DNA of 40,925 nucleotides from Prorocentrum cordatum. Taxonomy: Eukaryota > Sar > Dinophyceae > Prorocentrales > Prorocentraceae. The stretch covers positions 1,422,549-1,463,473 of the forward strand of contig CAUYUJ010019948.1 of assembly GCA_963575745.1 (NCBI GenBank), in the 5' to 3' direction. Shown here in pieces: positions 21,440 to 31,003 of the stretch. Made by a program: the position numbers and the translations under genes. The notes beneath the pieces were generated by a model that was not told the origin of the DNA, searched no databases, and saw nothing but the letters and a program-made list of their open reading frames with translations. Position 1 is the first letter of the stretch. Each line of letters starts with the position of its first letter.

Positions 21440-21880
21440 AGAAATCTTCCTCCTCGTCCTCCTCCTTCTCCTTCTCCTCCTTTTTTCTTTCTCCCTCCTC
21501 CTCCTCCTCCTCTTCCACCTCCTCCTCCCCCTCTCCCTTCCCCTCCTCCCGCCCCCTCCCCCGACCCCTGGCTGGGAGCCGCCGAGGCTGGGCATTCCCG
21601 TGCACTGCCTCCCGCAAATCAGGTCCAACTCGGAGGAGCTCCGGCGGGCCCTGCTTCTTCGGGGGCCCTCGCGTGCCGCTCCTCCGCCGCGCGTCCTTCT
21701 CCTCCTCCTACTCCTCCTCATCCTCCTCCTCCTCCTCCTCCTGCTCCTTCTCCTCCTCCTCATGCTCCTTCTCCTCCTCTTCCTCTCTTGTTTCTCCTCC
21801 TCCTCCCGCTTTTCCTCCTCCTCCTCCTCCTCCGCCTCCTCCTCCTCCGCCCCGCCGTGCCGTTCCTTGCCCTGCGCCCC
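21440..21880. repeat. TCC/CTC microsatellite blocks
   Basis: Two pyrimidine-triplet blocks at about 21444-21560 and 21695-21850 are separated by mixed sequence (21565-21690) with no recognisable gene. Confidence 0.9.
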
Positions 21881-22054
21881 GCCGTGCCGGAGACTCTTTT
21901 TGTGGGCCGGGCTAGGGCGAGGATATCTCCGTTTCAGAGCATTATGGGACGCTCCGAGAATGCCGCGGCGCCCGAGGCATCTTCCAGAAGCGCCAGATCT
22001 CAGAGATTCCCGATTTATTATCGTTTAGAAGTATCCTCGTACTGGCCTCGTCTT

Positions 22055-22350
22055 TTTTGGTTTGCTTCAGGCCTCCCGGATGTGGGCGTGTGCTACAGGT
22101 GCCTTCGGCCCAAGGTGCCCCCCAGTTTTTCGTTATCTTTTGGAGCCCCTGGGGCTCTCTGGGCCTCTTGAGAGGCTCTCTGGAGGCCTTGGGGTGGGGG
22201 CCTCTTGGAGGTCTGGGGGCACTTCTAGCAACACCCGAAGATGGAATTCGGGCGGGTGGTAATTGGGGTGACCAAAATGGGAGGGGGGGAGAAAAGTGCC
22301 CTAGAAGGGGCCCTTTAGGGACCCTCTTTGGGCCCCTTTTCGCTCCAAGA
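22055..22350 (-). repeat. short CCAAGACGGCCC-type array, minus orientation
   Basis: Units like CTGGGCCTCTTGAGAGGCTC and CTTTGGGCCCC recur. It resembles the larger arrays but is shorter and more diverged. Confidence 0.55.
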
Positions 22351-22377
22351 GGGCCATAAAAACGCCGTTTGGGGTCC

Positions 22378-22500
22378 ACGCAGGCGTCGCCGACGCACCG
22401 CCGACATCGCCGATGCATCGCGAATTCATCGGCGATGCATCGGCGATGTGTCGGCGATGCGGCGCGATCCTCCGATCCCAGCTAGTCGGACCCTATTCAG
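22378..22500 (+). repeat. dispersed repeat family B with CATCGGCGATG subrepeats, copy 2
   Basis: GCCGATGCATCG and CATCGGCGATG units lead into GCGGCGCGATCCTCC and AGTCGGACCCTATTC, the reverse complement of the arrangement at 1030-1140. Confidence 0.75.
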
Positions 22501-22734
22501 GACGTCTCCAGTGTCGCTTCCTGCCCCGCGTCCCGCCGCACCAGAGACTGTTTGTGTTAGGGCCCCGAATAACAATACCGAGTCTGTTACGCAGGCCCGA
22601 GAGGGGTACGCAGTACTGGTGCGCGCGGGCTGCCCACAGCGAAAAGGTGAGGTTATCGGCGGGCACCTCCGCTCCCGGCGGATAGCCCGGACTCCCGCCG
22701 AAGAGCAAGAATTCGGGGGCGGACAGACCTCCTA

Positions 22735-23062
22735 CCCTGACACGTCGATGAGCGAATTGGCCGTCTTGGGTTCGCGAGAGGGCGTCGCGGCCGTCGTTTT
22801 TGCGGGTCCAGGTCCGTCGGTTTCGGTCCCAGGCCGTTTTCACTAAAGGGTGGTTTACCAAAGGGAGCATTGTCCACCGCCGAGTAATCAGGAGGGAAAG
22901 AAACACACAGACACAATTAATCGCCCATTCCCCAGAAAATATAGGAAATTTGGGAAGTGGGTGGGAAAACGAAAACCCAAAAGAAGTAGGAACATATGGG
23001 GAATACGTTTAGTTGTGTGTATTGATTTGCGTGTCCTGGGGCCCCTCCAGGTTTGTCCACCG
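22735..23062 (+). repeat. dispersed repeat family C, longest copy
   Basis: The left half (22735-22885) matches 1545-1690 and the right half (22888-23062) matches 9755-9930. This copy therefore joins parts seen separately elsewhere and may be close to the full unit of about 330 bp. Confidence 0.7.
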
Positions 23063-23197
23063 CCGAAGAACACAATCTCCCGCCCCGTGTCCCGCCGTGC
23101 CGACACTCGCTCGGCATCGCTCCGGCGAGTGCGCTTGCCTCGGCGATCTCAGCGCCGGAAACGCTTGGAGCAGTTGGGAGCATCTTGGCTGGCCTTA

Positions 23198-23352
23198 CGT
23201 CGGGCCTGTCCCTCTACAGGGGGAATATTCAAGAATAGTCGAAAAATAGTCTGGGGACGGTTTTTGTATATTTTGGGGCATATTTGGAATCTACGTTTGG
23301 AGTATTGTTTTATGTTTCGTCCAAAATCCCCCTGTAGGGGGACAGGCCCGAC
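23198..23352. mobile_element. MITE-like element, 155 bp with 27-bp inverted ends
   Basis: The left end (23198-23225, GTCGGGCCTGTCCCTCTACA then GGGGGAAT) and the right end (23326-23352, ATCCCCCTGTAGGGG then GACAGGCCCGAC) are reverse complements with one mismatch over 27 bp. The interior is AT-rich and non-coding, in a GC-rich setting. The outer bases CTTAC and CTAAG are also nearly complementary, so a target duplication cannot be defined. The structure fits a miniature inverted-repeat transposable element. Confidence 0.75.
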
Positions 23353-24339
23353 CTAAGACTGGCACTGAGGAGAGCGAAGACACCACGCACGAAACCGCGC
23401 AAAGGTCGGGGAAGGCACGTCAGGCTCGCGACAGCAGTCTCACGGAGCAGACTTGGCACGCCTAGCAGGGTGCCCTTCTCGCTCTCTCCCGTCCCGCCCT
23501 CGCCCTTGTCCCCCGCGACTGCGTCCCTTCCCCGCTGTCCCGCCGCCGCTCCCCTTCCCTTCCACCTCACACCACAGTTCCGTCCACCATGTCTGAGGCC
23601 CGCTAGAACACCCATCGGCGGGTGAGAAGAAACAGCGCAATGGAACATGATGGGTGGGATGGGTCGGATGTCAGATACGGTCGTACCGAGGTATAACATT
23701 GAGGTCGTTTCGGGGAGGGTACCCTCGTGCTTCTTGGATGTTCTTGTGCATCCTGGTGGAGGGTACCCTCGACGGTTCTTCAGTTCAGCTGGCGCAGGGT
23801 CTCGTGTTCTTGAAGGATGTTCTTCTGTCCCAGGTCTGGCTGTAGGATGTCAGATATGACTCGAGCGCGCCCCGCTTCATGTGAATGCTGCTCTCATCTC
23901 TCCGACGACGTGTACTGTTCTCTTTCTCGCTGTTTTCACGCACGGCACCCACAACTTGGTCCCCGCGGCCTGCGGCACGTCCCGCCATCGTGCTTGGTGG
24001 TGGGTGACATTGTCTTTTGAGAGAATCCCTTGCGTTTGGAGGGGCGGCTGGGCGTCGGGGGGGGCTTGTGGGTGTCTTGGGCAGGGCGTCCGCCAGGCAA
24101 CTCTGACATCCCCGTGGGGTTTTGTGGTTCCCACCCGTTGTGAAGGGGCTCCGCCGTCGTCCTCCTTATGCCGCGAGCTTGCGCGCGCGGGGTTTATGAA
24201 GTCTGCCGTTGCCGCGTGCTAGGAGGGACGTCGCGAAGGGGGCATCCTTGGGTGGTGCACGTGTGCCCGAGCTCTCGCGCGAAGTCCCGCTCAGGAGACG
24301 CAGCAATTCGCGCTGTTGCTGTGCACTCTCGCAGCCCAT
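23353..24339. other. unassigned sequence with two GAGGGTACCCTC palindromes
   Basis: The 12-bp palindrome GAGGGTACCCTC occurs at about 23715-23726 and 23758-23770. TGTCAGATA with nearby C/GACTCG-like sequence recurs at about 23669 and 23850. No gene was recognised. Confidence 0.5.
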
Positions 24340-24492
24340 ACAGTCGGGGCGCTGAGGAAGGAACCCTTTTCGTTGGGGAGGGGCTCGGTGTTTCTTAGTT
24401 GTTTTGCAGTTCGCCTTTGGTTTTGCTTAGGGTTTCGATGGTAAATCGAAGTTCAACTTATGGGAAAAAGGGGCCTCGTTCCTTATCTAAAG
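24340..24492 (+). repeat. SINE-like dispersed repeat family D, copy 3
   Basis: This matches the copies at 6910 and 10455 from CAGTCGGGGCGCTGAGGAAG to GGGGCCTCGTTCCTTATCTA. It ends about 15 bp earlier than the others, lacking CAACGCCCCGAC. Confidence 0.75.
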
Positions 24493-25136
24493 GCTGCCGC
24501 CTCTGCCGCCGACCCCAAGGTGTATTGGAACGATGTTTGGGCGGTTCGCTGCCCTCTTGGACGTCTGGGGGGCGTTGTCGAGCTCTCTGGGGCGGTCGTG
24601 GGTACTTTTTGAAGGCTTCTTGCGCCGTCTTGGGGTGGTTTTGGGGTGTCTCTGGCATTCGTGTCCACGGTGTGAAGGCCGAAAAGTCCAAAACGCTTAA
24701 AAGAGCCCTTCCCGCGGGAAAAGAATGATGTTGGGATGTTTGGGCCTTTGTGGCGTCTCTTCGATCTTCTGGGGGGCCGCTTTGGGTTTTTTGTTGGACA
24801 TCATGGGACCTTTCACAGAACTCGTGGACAGCAGCTTCGGCCGTTGTGGGTCGTCCAGGTAAGATGTTTGAGACCGGTGAGCCTCTCCGCGGCGGCTCGG
24901 CCGGGCCTGGCCCCTTCTTCGGCTTACGCCACACCGCCGACCCCTTGTTTTTTTCTGGCGCGTGGCGTGTGCGAGCAGACCTCCTCCTACCTCCTACGTC
25001 GTCTTACTCCTCCTCCTCCTCTCCTTCTGCTGATCGTCCGTCTCCGCCGGCAGTGTGGCCGTGCCCGCAGCGGACGACAGGACCAGCCTCCGGGGGGAGG
25101 GGTTTGGGGAGGGGGAAGCATCTCACACGCCGGTGA
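24493..25136. other. unassigned sequence with a short CTTGGGGTGG-type array
   Basis: 24540-24670 and 24740-24850 hold loose copies of the CCAAGA-type unit, with an A-rich linker at 24676-24735 containing AAAAGAATGATGTTGGGATG. A short TCC run lies at 24980-25030. No gene is seen. Confidence 0.45.
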
Positions 25137-25560
25137 CCCCAAGGGGTCGGCGGAATTCCCTTCTGTTTTGACGTATCTAAGTATTTGTGGGTGCTTGTTT
25201 GGATGAAGATCAGAAACCTGATTGGCATCGATGCCAACGGACTCAATACTGCAATGTTTTTCATGGGAGGCGACCAGAGTGGTGCTCAATTGCATTGGCA
25301 CATCGCAGCTTTCAATTTACTTTACATCGGGCAAAAGGATTGGTTATCGATTCCACCGAGGTATGCTGCAGTCAGCAAGATCCCGTCTTGGGAGTTGTTT
25401 CACATGCAGGGCTTGCGCTTGGAACATATCTATCGTTGTACACAGCAAGCTGGGGACTTAATCCTTTTGCCCGATGCTGGGGGGCATGCGACATTATGTC
25501 ACGGGTTCTCGGCTGGCCTGGGCGTGTTGTATGGTTGGCGAGATCCCCGAGCCAGACAAA
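25137..25560 (+). CDS. JmjC/cupin-like domain fragment
   Basis: The frame is open from just after a stop at 25134-25136. It reads GGIPFCFDVSKYLW, then FMGGDQSGAQLHWHIAAFN, LLYIGQKDWLSIPP, and later TQQAGDLILLPDAGGHATL with GLGVLYG. This is the layout of a JmjC/cupin-8 fold: a glycine-rich strand leading to the first metal-binding His, the N-L-G-K-W strand and a P-P turn, then Q-x-G-D with the distal His. In canonical JmjC hydroxylases the first pair is H-x-D/E; here it is H-W-H, so iron binding may be altered. No Met start is near, so this is probably one exon. An AG at 25141-25142 (CCCCAAGGGG) is a possible acceptor. Past about 25560 the frame runs into CCAAGA-type repeat sequence. The substrate is unknown. 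Confidence 0.65.
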
Positions 25561-26354
25561 TGAAAACGGCCCAATCTGGGCTGAAGAAGGCCCAGGAGGC
25601 CCCTGACGCGTCCCAAACTGCTCCAAGGGATCCTCCAGGAGGACATCCAGGACGATCAAATTCATTGATTTTCATGGTGGCGGAGTGAGGGGATTGCGCT
25701 CGCGCGAATCCATTTCCAGGCGCGCGCGTGTTTCGCTTCGGGGCAGGTAAACGTCGTCGCGTTTATCTTCTTTTGTTTCTTCTCTCCGTCCAGGGGGGGG
25801 GCCCGGCGGGGCCTGGCCGGGGGGCGGGGGCGGTCTCGCGGGGGCCCGGAGGGGGGCGCGGGTGCAGAGGAGAAGGAGGGCCCGATCGTGGGGCGGAAGC
25901 CGAGGCAGGGCTTAGGGGCTGGGACACGAGCATCGCGAGCGCGCTCGTGAGCGCGTCCACAATCCCAGACATGCGACGTCCTGAGAAAATCAGGACGGCT
26001 ATTTTTCGTTGTTTTTTACATCTGAGGCCTTCGCCGGGCTCCAGGACCGTCAAAGAACGACTCAGGATGAAAAATCCGGTCTTGGGGAAAGGGTAGGGAC
26101 TTCCGGGAACCGTGTTCTGAAAAAGTTACGACGTCGCCATGTGTGGGACCAGTCTCTCTGTCTCTCTCGCTCTCCCTCGTCCTCCTCTGCCCGAGCGGGG
26201 GCGGCGGGGCGGCGACGCCCCGCCCGGGGAGGGCCGCCATGGGCTCCGCCGCGGCCGCCCCGCGCGTTGCGCTCGGCGCCGCGGTGGCGGCGTGCCTCGC
26301 CGCCAGGGGTGGTGCTCGGCCCGGCGGCGGCGGCGCGAGCCTGGGCTCCGCTGC
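25561..26354. other. unassigned GC-rich sequence
   Basis: Array-like units at 25565-25640, then GC-rich sequence with open frames but no known motif. A short TC run lies at 26150-26170. Confidence 0.45.
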
Positions 26355-26578
26355 CCCAGCGCAGGCCCCTTGTCCTCCTCCTCCCCCCTCCTCCGCCTCC
26401 TGCCTCCTCTTCCCTCCTCCTCCTGCCTCCTCCTCGTCCTCCTCCCTCCTTTTCCTCCTCCTGCTTCCTCATCCCTCCTCCTCCTCCACCCTCCCTCCTG
26501 CTCCTCATCCCTGCTCCTTCTTCTCCCTCCTCCCTCCTCCTCCTTCCTTACTCTTCCTCCCTCCCCCTCATCCCTCCC
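26355..26578. repeat. TCC/CTC microsatellite
   Basis: About 200 bp of pyrimidine triplets stand directly upstream of the helicase homology. Frames across it give poly-Ser, poly-Pro or poly-Leu and should not be added to the gene. Confidence 0.9.
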
Positions 26579-26589
26579 TTTTTGCGGAA

Positions 26590-27051
26590 ATCCGCAAAAA
26601 GGAATGTGGGGCGTGCAAGGATGAGCGCGCACGGCGCTGTCTCGCCATCACAGGACCAGATGACCCGCGCATACACACGGAGAAGTTTCGGCGCGCCCCC
26701 GGAGTGTTCCCGAATAGCGACGTCAAGTATGAGGTGAACAAACTCCGAGCGTCGCAATATGCCCGACTGCACCGGAAGCCGATGGTGCATGTCCCTGCGC
26801 GCGACACTCCGACGCCAGATGCTCTGCGCGAGCGGCCAGATCTGCCACACCAAAAGATGGCCTGGCTGCAGCGCCACGACAAAGAGAGCGGAGACCTGCA
26901 TGGTTTTTTGCCGATCGCGGAGGGACTGCCTGTGGCCCTCACCGATCACATCGACCGCAGCGAAGACAAGTACCTGCTTCGCGGACGCGTGGGGACCGTG
27001 CACTCATGGGTACGTGATGGCGACGAAAGAACAGGGCGCGTCTCCCGGTGA
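26590..27051 (+). CDS. Pif1-like helicase with Stc1 modules, 5' segment (partial)
   Basis: This is the upstream part of a superfamily 1 (Pif1/RecD-like) helicase, in the frame that ends at a stop at 27049-27051. Homology as I recall it from dinoflagellate relatives starts near CGACKDERARR (about 26605-26640). It continues through FRRAPGVFPNSDVKYEVNKL, RASQYARLH, KMAWLQRHDKESGDLHGFLP, GLPVALTDHIDRSEDKYLLR and GRVGTVHSW. These are the segments between helicase motifs IV and V in that family. The Walker A and B half is absent; upstream is only microsatellite, so the gene is truncated or its 5' exons lie elsewhere. The next part follows directly in another frame, so either an indel or a very short intron separates them. 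Confidence 0.65.
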   Translation: MRKKECGACKDERARRCLAITGPDDPRIHTEKFRRAPGVFPNSDVKYEVNKLRASQYARLHRKPMVHVPARDTPTPDALRERPDLPHQKMAWLQRHDKESGDLHGFLPIAEGLPVALTDHIDRSEDKYLLRGRVGTVHSWVRDGDERTGRVSR

Positions 27052-28658
27052 GGGTGACTATCTTGCAGAAGACGCCGAAAGTGATATTTGTCCAATTCGA
27101 TGAGGGTCTCGATGAGGCAGGGAACGTAAGACCGTGCGTGTGGACGATACAGGGGCTGACCACGCCGGGCCTGTACCCAGTAACTCCGCAAAAGAAAGAT
27201 TGGTTCGTGGACAAGGGCCGGCCGTGCCCGCGTCTGAAAGTGAAGCGGCGGCAGTTCCCCTTGGCCCCAGCGTTTGGAGTCACGGCCCACTCAGCACAGG
27301 GCCAGACTTTTAAGCAAGGCGTCATCGTGGATCTGAGGATTGGCGGGGGAACGTCGCCGTTGTCGAGTTATGTGGCTCTGACGCGCGCGCGTCGCCGCGA
27401 GGACATGTTGATTTTCCGGCCTTTCGACCGCGAGCCGTGCACTCAGAAGGAGCGGAAGGGGCCCGGATACCTTTTACAGCTCTTGCGGGGCGATCCCAAT
27501 GACCCCATCGATTGGAATGCAATCGAGAAGGAGTTCATGCCTGCAGGGAGGTGCGCGGCGTGCTCGTCGGCGAAGTACAAGAACCAGTATGCGCGCGGGC
27601 AGTGGAGCCGGGACGACGGACTCCGCGTGTGCACGGTGTGCTTGGAAGGCAAAAAGAGCATTGGTACGCCGTGGCAGTGCATGGAGTGCTTTTATTGGAA
27701 GGGCGAGAGCGCTTTCCACGCTTCCCAGCACCACAGCTCGAAGTTGACGTCACGGCGTTGCGTGGACTGCCCCGAGAGGCGAATGTGTTATGTGTGCGAC
27801 GAGCGGAAGTACGAGGCAGCGTTCGCGGAGTTTCAGTGGGACAAGGCAGGAAACTCCCGATGTAAAGGGGGAATGTGCCTGGAGTGCGAGGAGCTGGAGA
27901 AGCACCTGAAGTGTTCGCGCTGTGGTCACCAGAAGCTGCCGCGTGAGTTTTCTAAAGCGGAACGGGTCAACGACGAACCCACATGCAAGGCGCGTGTGAA
28001 GTTGCTGCGAAAGGAGGAGAAGGCGCGGGCGGAGGCTGAAAAAACGGTCGTATGCTCAAAGTGCGGGAAGTCGAAGAACAAGGCAGAGTTTTCCAGGTAC
28101 CAGTTGGACCACACGGACAGAGCGTCGGTAGTGTGTACCAGGTGCGTCGACACCGAGGCTGCAGAGCGGAACGCACAATCTAGGAAGTGTTCGAAGATTT
28201 GCGCGGAGTGTGGGAAGTCTCAGCGGCGCGAGTTCTTTTCTGGTCGCATGTGGGGCGACGTGGCTGCTCAGGACCGCAAGTGCATGCGTTGCATCGAAGC
28301 TGCAAATGCAAACCGGCTGACGGAAGGGCGGAAGAATGCCAAAGTTTGCGTGGAGTGCGGGAAATGTCAACCACGCGAGTTCTTTTCGGGTCGCATGTGG
28401 GCCAACGTGGCTGATCAGGACCGGAAGTGCATGCGTTGCACCGAGAGAGCGAGAGTGCAACGCGGATGTTGGAAATGCGTAGCCTGCAAGGGCGTGTTCC
28501 CGAAGATTGAATTCGGCCGCTGGTTGGCCAAGCGGGCGACGAAAAAATCAAATGGGCTGCAACGGTGCAACGCATGTGGCGAGGACGAAGAATGCAAGGA
28601 GAAAGAAATCGCGGAACGTAATTATGCCATGGCCGGGAAGAGGCAGAAAGTGAAGTAG
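27048..28658 (+). CDS. Pif1-like helicase C-terminus fused to about seven Stc1-like zinc modules
   Basis: The 536-codon frame begins with the end of a superfamily 1 helicase. Residues 76-88 (FGVTAHSAQGQTF) are motif V-like, and residues 107-119 (SYVALTRARRRED) are motif VI with its arginines. From residue 169 on there is a chain of CxxC...CxxC units of 30-49 residues, starting near 169, 211, 247, 289, 336, 385 and 434, with a last one near 477. Several have the Stc1 form, C-x2-C-GKSK---FS. Units at 385 and 434 are nearly identical and 49 residues apart, a recent internal duplication. In fission yeast Stc1 links RNAi to a chromatin-modifying complex; here a nucleic-acid or protein contact is only an inference. 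The first Met is not a true start, since homology continues upstream in another frame. The protein ends in a Lys-rich tail at a TAG. Confidence 0.8.
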   Translation: MRVTILQKTPKVIFVQFDEGLDEAGNVRPCVWTIQGLTTPGLYPVTPQKKDWFVDKGRPCPRLKVKRRQFPLAPAFGVTAHSAQGQTFKQGVIVDLRIGGGTSPLSSYVALTRARRREDMLIFRPFDREPCTQKERKGPGYLLQLLRGDPNDPIDWNAIEKEFMPAGRCAACSSAKYKNQYARGQWSRDDGLRVCTVCLEGKKSIGTPWQCMECFYWKGESAFHASQHHSSKLTSRRCVDCPERRMCYVCDERKYEAAFAEFQWDKAGNSRCKGGMCLECEELEKHLKCSRCGHQKLPREFSKAERVNDEPTCKARVKLLRKEEKARAEAEKTVVCSKCGKSKNKAEFSRYQLDHTDRASVVCTRCVDTEAAERNAQSRKCSKICAECGKSQRREFFSGRMWGDVAAQDRKCMRCIEAANANRLTEGRKNAKVCVECGKCQPREFFSGRMWANVADQDRKCMRCTERARVQRGCWKCVACKGVFPKIEFGRWLAKRATKKSNGLQRCNACGEDEECKEKEIAERNYAMAGKRQKVK

Positions 28659-28814
28659 TGGTTATGCCAAGGCAGCGCGGGAGCTGTGCGCGGCGAGCAC
28701 AAGAGGAAAGGAGGCTTTTTAGTGTCCGGCCTGAAAAAGGGGCGCACCTGGAAGGAGCATGGGAGGACGAGGAAAGGGAAAAGAGGAAGGACGGAGGACA
28801 TCGGTGGGGTGGGG
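28659..28814 (+). other. short spacer downstream of the helicase gene
   Basis: A purine-rich stretch with no recognisable terminator or gene. Confidence 0.4.
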
Positions 28815-30825
28815 GGTCCCAAAAACAGAAGCCCCATGGGGTGGGAGTGCCGGGGCGTGGTGGGGGGCGTGGTGGGGGATGTCGGTCGGTTTTGGGCAAG
28901 GAATGGTGGGGTGGGAGTCCCAAAAAACAGAGTCTACATGGGGTGGGAGTGCCGGGGCGTGGTGGGGGGCGTGGTGGGGGGTGTCGGTCGGTTTTGGGCG
29001 AGAAATGGTGGGGTGGGGGGTTCCCAAAACAAAAGGGCCATGGGGTGGGAGTGCCGGGGCGTGGTGAAGGGCGTGGTGGGGGGTGTCGGTCGGTGTTTGG
29101 CGAGAAATGGTGGGGTGGGGGGTCCCAAAAACAAAGGCTCTATGGGGTGCGAGTGCCGGGGCGTGGTGGGAGACGTGGTGGGGGGTGTCGGTCGGTTTTG
29201 GGGAAGAAATGGCGGGGTGGGGGGTCCCAAAAACAGAGGCTCCATGGGGGGGGAGTGCCCGGGCGTAGTTGGGGGTGTCGGTCGGTTTTGGGCGAGAAAT
29301 GGTGGGGTGGGGGGTCCGAAAAACAGAGGCTCCATGGGGGGGGGTGCCGGGGCGTGGTGGGGGGCGTGGTGGGGGGTGTCGGTCGGTTTTGGGCGAGAGA
29401 GGCTGGGGGGGGGGGATCCCAAAAACAGAGGCTCCATGGGGTGGGAGTGCCGGGGCGTGGTGGGGGGTGTGGTGGGGGGTGTCGGTCGGTTTTGGGCGAG
29501 AAATGGTGGGGTGGGGGGTTTCAAAAACAGAGTCTCCATGGGGTGGGAGTGCCGGGGTGTGGTGGGGGGCGTGGTGGGGGGTTTGTCGGTTGTGGGCGAG
29601 AAATGGTGAGGGGGGGTCCCAAAAACAGAGACTCCATGGGGTGGGAGTGCCGGGGCGTGGTGGGGGGCGTGGTGGGGGGTGTCGGTCGGTTTTGCTAAAG
29701 GAATGGTGGGGTGGGGGATCCCAAAAACAAAGGGTCCATGGGGTGGGAGTGCCGGGGCGTGGTGCGGGGCGTGGTGGGGGGTGTCAATCGGTTTTGGGTG
29801 AGAAATGGTGGGGTGGGGGGTCCGAAAAACAGAAGCTCCATGGGGTGGGAGTGCTGGGGCGTGGTGGGGGGCGTGGTGGGGGGTGTCGGTCGGTTTTGGG
29901 CGAGGAATGGTGGGGTGGGGGTCCCAAAAACAGAGTCTCCATGGGGTGAGAGTGCCGGGGCGTGGTGGGTGGCGTGGCGGGGGGTGTCAATCGGTTTTGG
30001 GTGGGAAATGGTGGGGTGGGGGGGTTCCAAAAACAGAAAGTCCATGGGGTGGGAGTGCCGGGGCGTGGTGGGGGGCGTGGTGGGGGGTGTCGGTCGGTTT
30101 TGGGCGAGACATGGTGGGGTGGGGGGTCCCAAAAACAAAGGGTCCATGGGATGGGAGTGCCGGGGCGTGGTGGGGGGCATGGTGGGGGGTGTCGGTCGGT
30201 TTTTGGCGAGAAATGGTGGGGTGGGGGGTCGCAAAAACAAAGGGTCCATGGGGTGGGAGTGCTGGGGCGTGGTGGGTGGCTGGGTGGGGTCGGTCGCTCC
30301 ATGGGTGGGAGTGCCGGGGCGTGGTGGGGGGGCGTGGTGGGGGGTGTTGGTCGGTTTTGGGCGAGGAGTGGTGGGGTGGGGGTCTCAAAAACAGAGTCCC
30401 CATGGGGTGGGAGTGGGGGGCCCCAAGAACAAAGGCGCCATGGGGTGGGAGTGCCGGGGCGTGGTGGGGGGCGCGGTGGGGGGTATCGGTCGGTTTTGGG
30501 CGAGAAATGGTGGGGTGGGGGCCCAAGACAGAGCTCCATGGTGTGGGAGTGCCGGGGCGTGGTGGGGGGCGCGGTGCGGGGTATCGGTCGGTTTTCGGCG
30601 AGAAATGGTGGGGTGGGGGGTCCCAAGAACAGAGGCTCCATTGGGTGGGAGTGCCGGGGCGTGGTGGGGGGCGCGGTGGGGGGTATCGGTCGGTTTTGGG
30701 TGAGAAATGGTGGGGTGGGGGGTCCCAAGAACAGAGGCTCCATGGGGTGAGAGTGCGGGGGCGTGGTGGGGGGCGCGGCGGGGGGTATCGGTCGGTTTTG
30801 GGCGAGCAATTGCGGGGGTCGGGGG
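28815..30825 (+). repeat. minisatellite, about 103-bp unit, about 20 copies
   Basis: Each unit holds CCATGGGGTGGGAGTGCC, GGGGCGTGGTGGGGGGCG, GTGTCGGTCGGTTTTGGGCG, AGAAATGGTGGGGTGG and CCCAAAAACAGA. CCATGGGG recurs at about 28830, 28936, 29038, 29140, 29243, 29331, 29433, 29536 and so on to 30741. Shortened units occur near 29243-29331 and 30298-30440. The last units (from about 30420) share CCAAGAACAGA and GGGTATCGG, a local variant set. The plus strand is strongly G-rich. Because 103 is not a multiple of three and the unit lacks most stops, all frames are open, which makes long false ORFs on both strands. Confidence 0.97.
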
Positions 30826-30925
30826 NNNNNNNNNNNNNNNNNNNNNNNNNNNNNNNNNNNNNNNNNNNNNNNNNNNNNNNNNNNNNNNNNNNNNNNNNNN
30901 NNNNNNNNNNNNNNNNNNNNNNNNN
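30826..30925. other. assembly gap of 100 N
   Basis: Exactly 100 N lie between the minisatellite and a TCC microsatellite. This is most likely a placeholder of unknown true length, so sequence on its two sides may not be adjacent by the given distance. Confidence 0.99.
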
Positions 30926-31003
30926 CCTCCGCCTCCTCCTCCTCCCTCACCTTCTCCTCCTCCTCCTCCTCCTCCTCCTCCTCCTCCTCCTTCTCCTCCT
31001 CTC
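30926..31003. repeat. TCC/CTC microsatellite
   Basis: Pyrimidine triplets start directly after the gap. Confidence 0.95.
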
